Shown: positions 34,471 to 35,589 of the stretch, piece after piece | Layout of the letters: each line of letters begins with the position of its first letter | Numbering within the stretch: the stretch's first letter is position 1 | Assembly: GCA_009777475.1 (NCBI GenBank) | Contig: WRLU01000021.1 | Span: forward strand, 1-35,589 | Source: Oscillospiraceae bacterium | GTDB taxonomy: Bacteria > Bacillota > Clostridia > Oscillospirales > UBA929 | Reading direction: 5' to 3' | DNA length: 35,589 nucleotides | Position numbers and translations under genes: made by a program | The notes under the pieces: generated by a model | What the model saw: only the letters and a program-made list of their open reading frames with translations | Told to the model about the DNA's origin: nothing | Database searches by the model: none

Positions 34471-34626
34471 TTATTTTTCCGTATCCTTTTTTGCCCGGTT
34501 AATCATTTTTTGAAGTTTTTCCAATGCTTCTTTTTCTTGCTTTTTTTCAATCATCTTGTATAAGTCCTCATATTCTTCCATTTCTGACCTTCTAAAACTG
34601 GCAAATTGCCCATCAGTCATTCCCAT
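34471..34626 (-). CDS. Small coiled-coil protein, MGMTD family, 51 aa
   Basis: ATG 34626 follows CGAGGTGAAAAA. The product starts MGMTDGQFASFRRSEMEEYE and is then a charged helix rich in Lys/Glu (DLYKMIEKKQEKEALEKL), ending RAKKDTEK. It is a close paralogue of the gene at 34721: both share start, length, end and even the non-coding tail (TAACTAACAAnGAGCGGC). The family is unknown to me. A 250-bp tandem duplication that includes one CRISPR repeat explains the pair. Confidence 0.7.
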   Translation of the reverse strand: MGMTDGQFASFRRSEMEEYEDLYKMIEKKQEKEALEKLQKMINRAKKDTEK

Positions 34627-34664
34627 TTTTTCACCTCGTCTCAAAATAACATTTGCCAGACAAC

Positions 34665-34700
34665 ATCATGCCACGAAAAGAAACGCTAGGGAACTGCAAC
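34665..34700 (-). repeat. Lone degenerate CRISPR repeat B
   Basis: This differs from the array repeat at three of 36 positions; in crRNA sense it ends GTGGCATGAT. It lies 20 bases after the stop of the gene at 34721 and 38 bases before the start of the gene at 34626, in array orientation. Confidence 0.9.
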
Positions 34701-34720
34701 TCTTAGCCGCTCATTGTTAG

Positions 34721-34876
34721 TTATTTTTCTGTGTCTTTTGCTGCCCGGTCGATCATTTGTCGGAGCTTCTTGATGATTTCTTCAAACTCCTGCTTTTCTG
34801 CCTTTTCAAGAAGGTCTTCAAACTCCTGCTTTTCTGCTCTCCTAAAACTGGCAAATTGCTCATTGGTCATTCCCAT
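34721..34876 (-). CDS. Small coiled-coil protein, MGMTD family, 51 aa
   Basis: ATG 34876 follows CGAGGTGAGAAA. It starts MGMTNEQFASFRRAEKQEFE, has an internal repeat (AEKQEFEDLLEK then AEKQEFEEIIKK) and ends DRAAKDTEK. It is predicted to be one long charged helix, likely a coiled coil. A TGTGGTATAAT piece at 34915-34925, the end of a partly eroded CRISPR repeat, lies about 39 bases upstream and could serve as its promoter. No function can be assigned. Confidence 0.7.
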   Translation of the reverse strand: MGMTNEQFASFRRAEKQEFEDLLEKAEKQEFEEIIKKLRQMIDRAAKDTEK

Positions 34877-34914
34877 TTTCTCACCTCGTCTCAAAATAAT
34901 ATTTGTCGAACAGC

Positions 34915-34950
34915 ATTATACCACAAAGATAAAAGCCTGTGATTTCCTCG
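34915..34950 (-). repeat. Eroded CRISPR repeat C
   Basis: Only the last ~14 bases in crRNA sense (CTTTGTGGTATAAT) are well kept; the rest has diverged. It is in array orientation, placed just upstream of the gene at 34721-34876. It retains an extended -10. Confidence 0.6.
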
Positions 34951-35038
34951 GCAGACATTTTGGTTTGTGGTGTAACAATCAAGTCGGACAAAACACCTCC
35001 GGCTTGATTGCGATTCATTGGCATGAGGATTCGGGAGA

Positions 35039-35179
35039 TTAAGGTCTTTTTAAGCTTGCTTCAAGCTTGCTTATTGTTTCCTTTAGCCTTTTGTTGTCTG
35101 GGCTTTCTCTCAAAGCTTCTTTCAAATTTGATAGCAGCTGGTCGATAAAAGCGTCAAATTGCCTGTCAGTCATTCCCAT
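35039..35179 (-). CDS. Small helical protein, MGMTD family, 46 aa
   Basis: ATG 35179 follows AAAGGAGGTAAAAATC, and the ribosome site overlaps the end of the RHH gene, whose stop lies six bases upstream. The product begins MGMTDRQFDAFIDQLLSNLK and ends KLEASLKRP. The first residues match the genes at 34471 and 34721, while the rest differs. Tight coupling to the RHH gene suggests a functional pair, for example a regulator with a small partner or a toxin/antitoxin-like pair, but nothing in the sequence proves it. Confidence 0.7.
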   Translation of the reverse strand: MGMTDRQFDAFIDQLLSNLKEALRESPDNKRLKETISKLEASLKRP

Positions 35180-35184
35180 GATTT

Positions 35185-35355
35185 TTACCTCCTTTTGTTT
35201 TCGTGGATTAGTCTGCGAATGAAGCTGCTCTGGTTAGTTTCGCCAACCCTGTCCATACCCAGCCTTAATGCCGCTAAATCTGCTTGATTGAGCTTGACGG
35301 TAAGCCGGATTTCTTTTTTGTCCTTTGGGAGCTCAAGGACAGTTCGATGATTCAT
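35185..35355 (-). CDS. Ribbon-helix-helix DNA-binding protein, 56 aa
   Basis: The product begins MNHRTVLELPKDKKEIRLTV, where IRLTVKL is the beta-strand of the RHH fold, followed by helix 1 (NQADLAALRLGMDR) and helix 2 (NQSSFIRRLIHENK). The length and pattern are those of CopG/Arc-type repressors. It sits first in the minus-strand operon, right behind a promoter with a palindrome in its spacer, so autoregulation is likely. GGATGTGAGG precedes the ATG. It probably also controls the small genes downstream, and possibly readthrough into the CRISPR array. Confidence 0.78.
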   Translation of the reverse strand: MNHRTVLELPKDKKEIRLTVKLNQADLAALRLGMDRVGETNQSSFIRRLIHENKRR

Positions 35356-35377
35356 TGCCTCACATCCTGTTATAGTG

Positions 35378-35406
35378 ATTATATTATATTGTTATAACAA
35401 TGTCAA
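35378..35406 (-). promoter_or_regulatory. Promoter with palindromic operator for the RHH operon
   Basis: On the minus strand a perfect TTGACA (35401-35406), a 17-base spacer and a perfect TATAAT (35378-35383). ATTGTTATAACAAT (35388-35401), a perfect 14-bp palindrome, fills the spacer and touches the -35. A dimeric repressor bound there would block RNA polymerase. Initiation is expected near 35371. Confidence 0.8.
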
Positions 35407-35418
35407 CACCTTTTTTAA

Positions 35419-35454
35419 ATTATACCACAAAAAGAAACGCTAGGGAACTGCAGC
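35419..35454 (-). repeat. Lone CRISPR repeat D
   Basis: This matches the array repeat at 35 of 36 positions (CAAC to CAGC at one end). It lies 12 bases upstream of the RHH promoter -35, in array orientation, and carries the complete TGGTATAAT. The remaining bases to 35589 show no gene I can support. Confidence 0.93.
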
Positions 35455-35589
35455 TTGCATAGGTGCACGGCGATTTAGTTTTGTAACCATTCGCTGAAGA
35501 AACGGCCCAGTTTGGAACAGTCGAGAAGATTAGCAAACAAGATGCGGGACACAGGCACATTTATGGTATTCGTCTTTTTGAAGACGTTA

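Noticed and set aside
34233..35179. Calling the small genes anti-CRISPR proteins
   Set aside because: The operon layout fits, but there is no similarity I can point to and the position inside the host's own CRISPR locus allows other roles. Left as a test in the findings.

Overview
The window looks like chromosome from a spore-forming, Gram-positive anaerobe of the class Clostridia. It has strong AGGAGG-type ribosome sites, an intact pro-sigma-K gene, a type VIIb (WXG100/EssC) secretion locus and a compact GeoCas9-like type II-C CRISPR system. Genus cannot be settled from sequence alone. No rRNA, tRNA or transposase gene was recognised.

Layout. (1) 1-739: almost gene-free, with one possible 36-aa ORF, a strong hairpin and a structured leader. 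(2) 740-15021, plus strand: a type VII secretion locus. It runs EssC with an FHA domain, a YukD/EsaB ubiquitin-like protein, two WXG100 proteins, a lipoprotein, a lipase with a helical C-terminus, a small helical protein, two more WXG100-type proteins, a membrane Ser/Thr kinase, a secreted RCC1-repeat protein, a PP2C phosphatase and an unknown 164-aa protein. It ends in an ABC ATPase gene cut off just after its Walker A motif (15034-15207). (3) 15168-22680, minus strand: a 1663-aa secreted multidomain lipase followed by six paralogous ~100-aa membrane proteins. Fragments of the lipase 3' end lie between them, which is the layout of a polymorphic toxin with an array of displaced toxin-tail/immunity cassettes. 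(4) 22923-28431: a small membrane protein, a DUF3298-like protein, the operon purE-purK-purM-purN plus a possible Hpt-like gene, and divergently sigK. (5) 28554-33941: tracrRNA, cas9, cas1, cas2 and a CRISPR array of nine identical 36-bp repeats and eight 30-bp spacers, whose crRNA sense is the minus strand. (6) 33944-35454, minus strand: a ribbon-helix-helix gene and several 46-55-aa helical proteins, interleaved with single CRISPR repeats and running into the array.

How the parts may work together. Kinase, PP2C and the FHA domain of EssC could form a phosphorylation switch on secretion (inference). The lipoprotein/lipase/small-partner/WXG100 block resembles the published reverse-arrangement T7 lipase toxin with lipoprotein immunity. 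The downstream lipase island looks like a second, Sec-exported antagonism locus that arrived next to, and destroyed, an ABC transporter gene. At the right end, an apparently autoregulated RHH operon of small proteins has CRISPR repeats between its genes and points into the array, so array transcription may be coupled to that operon. Regions 3 and 6 are the most unusual parts of the window.
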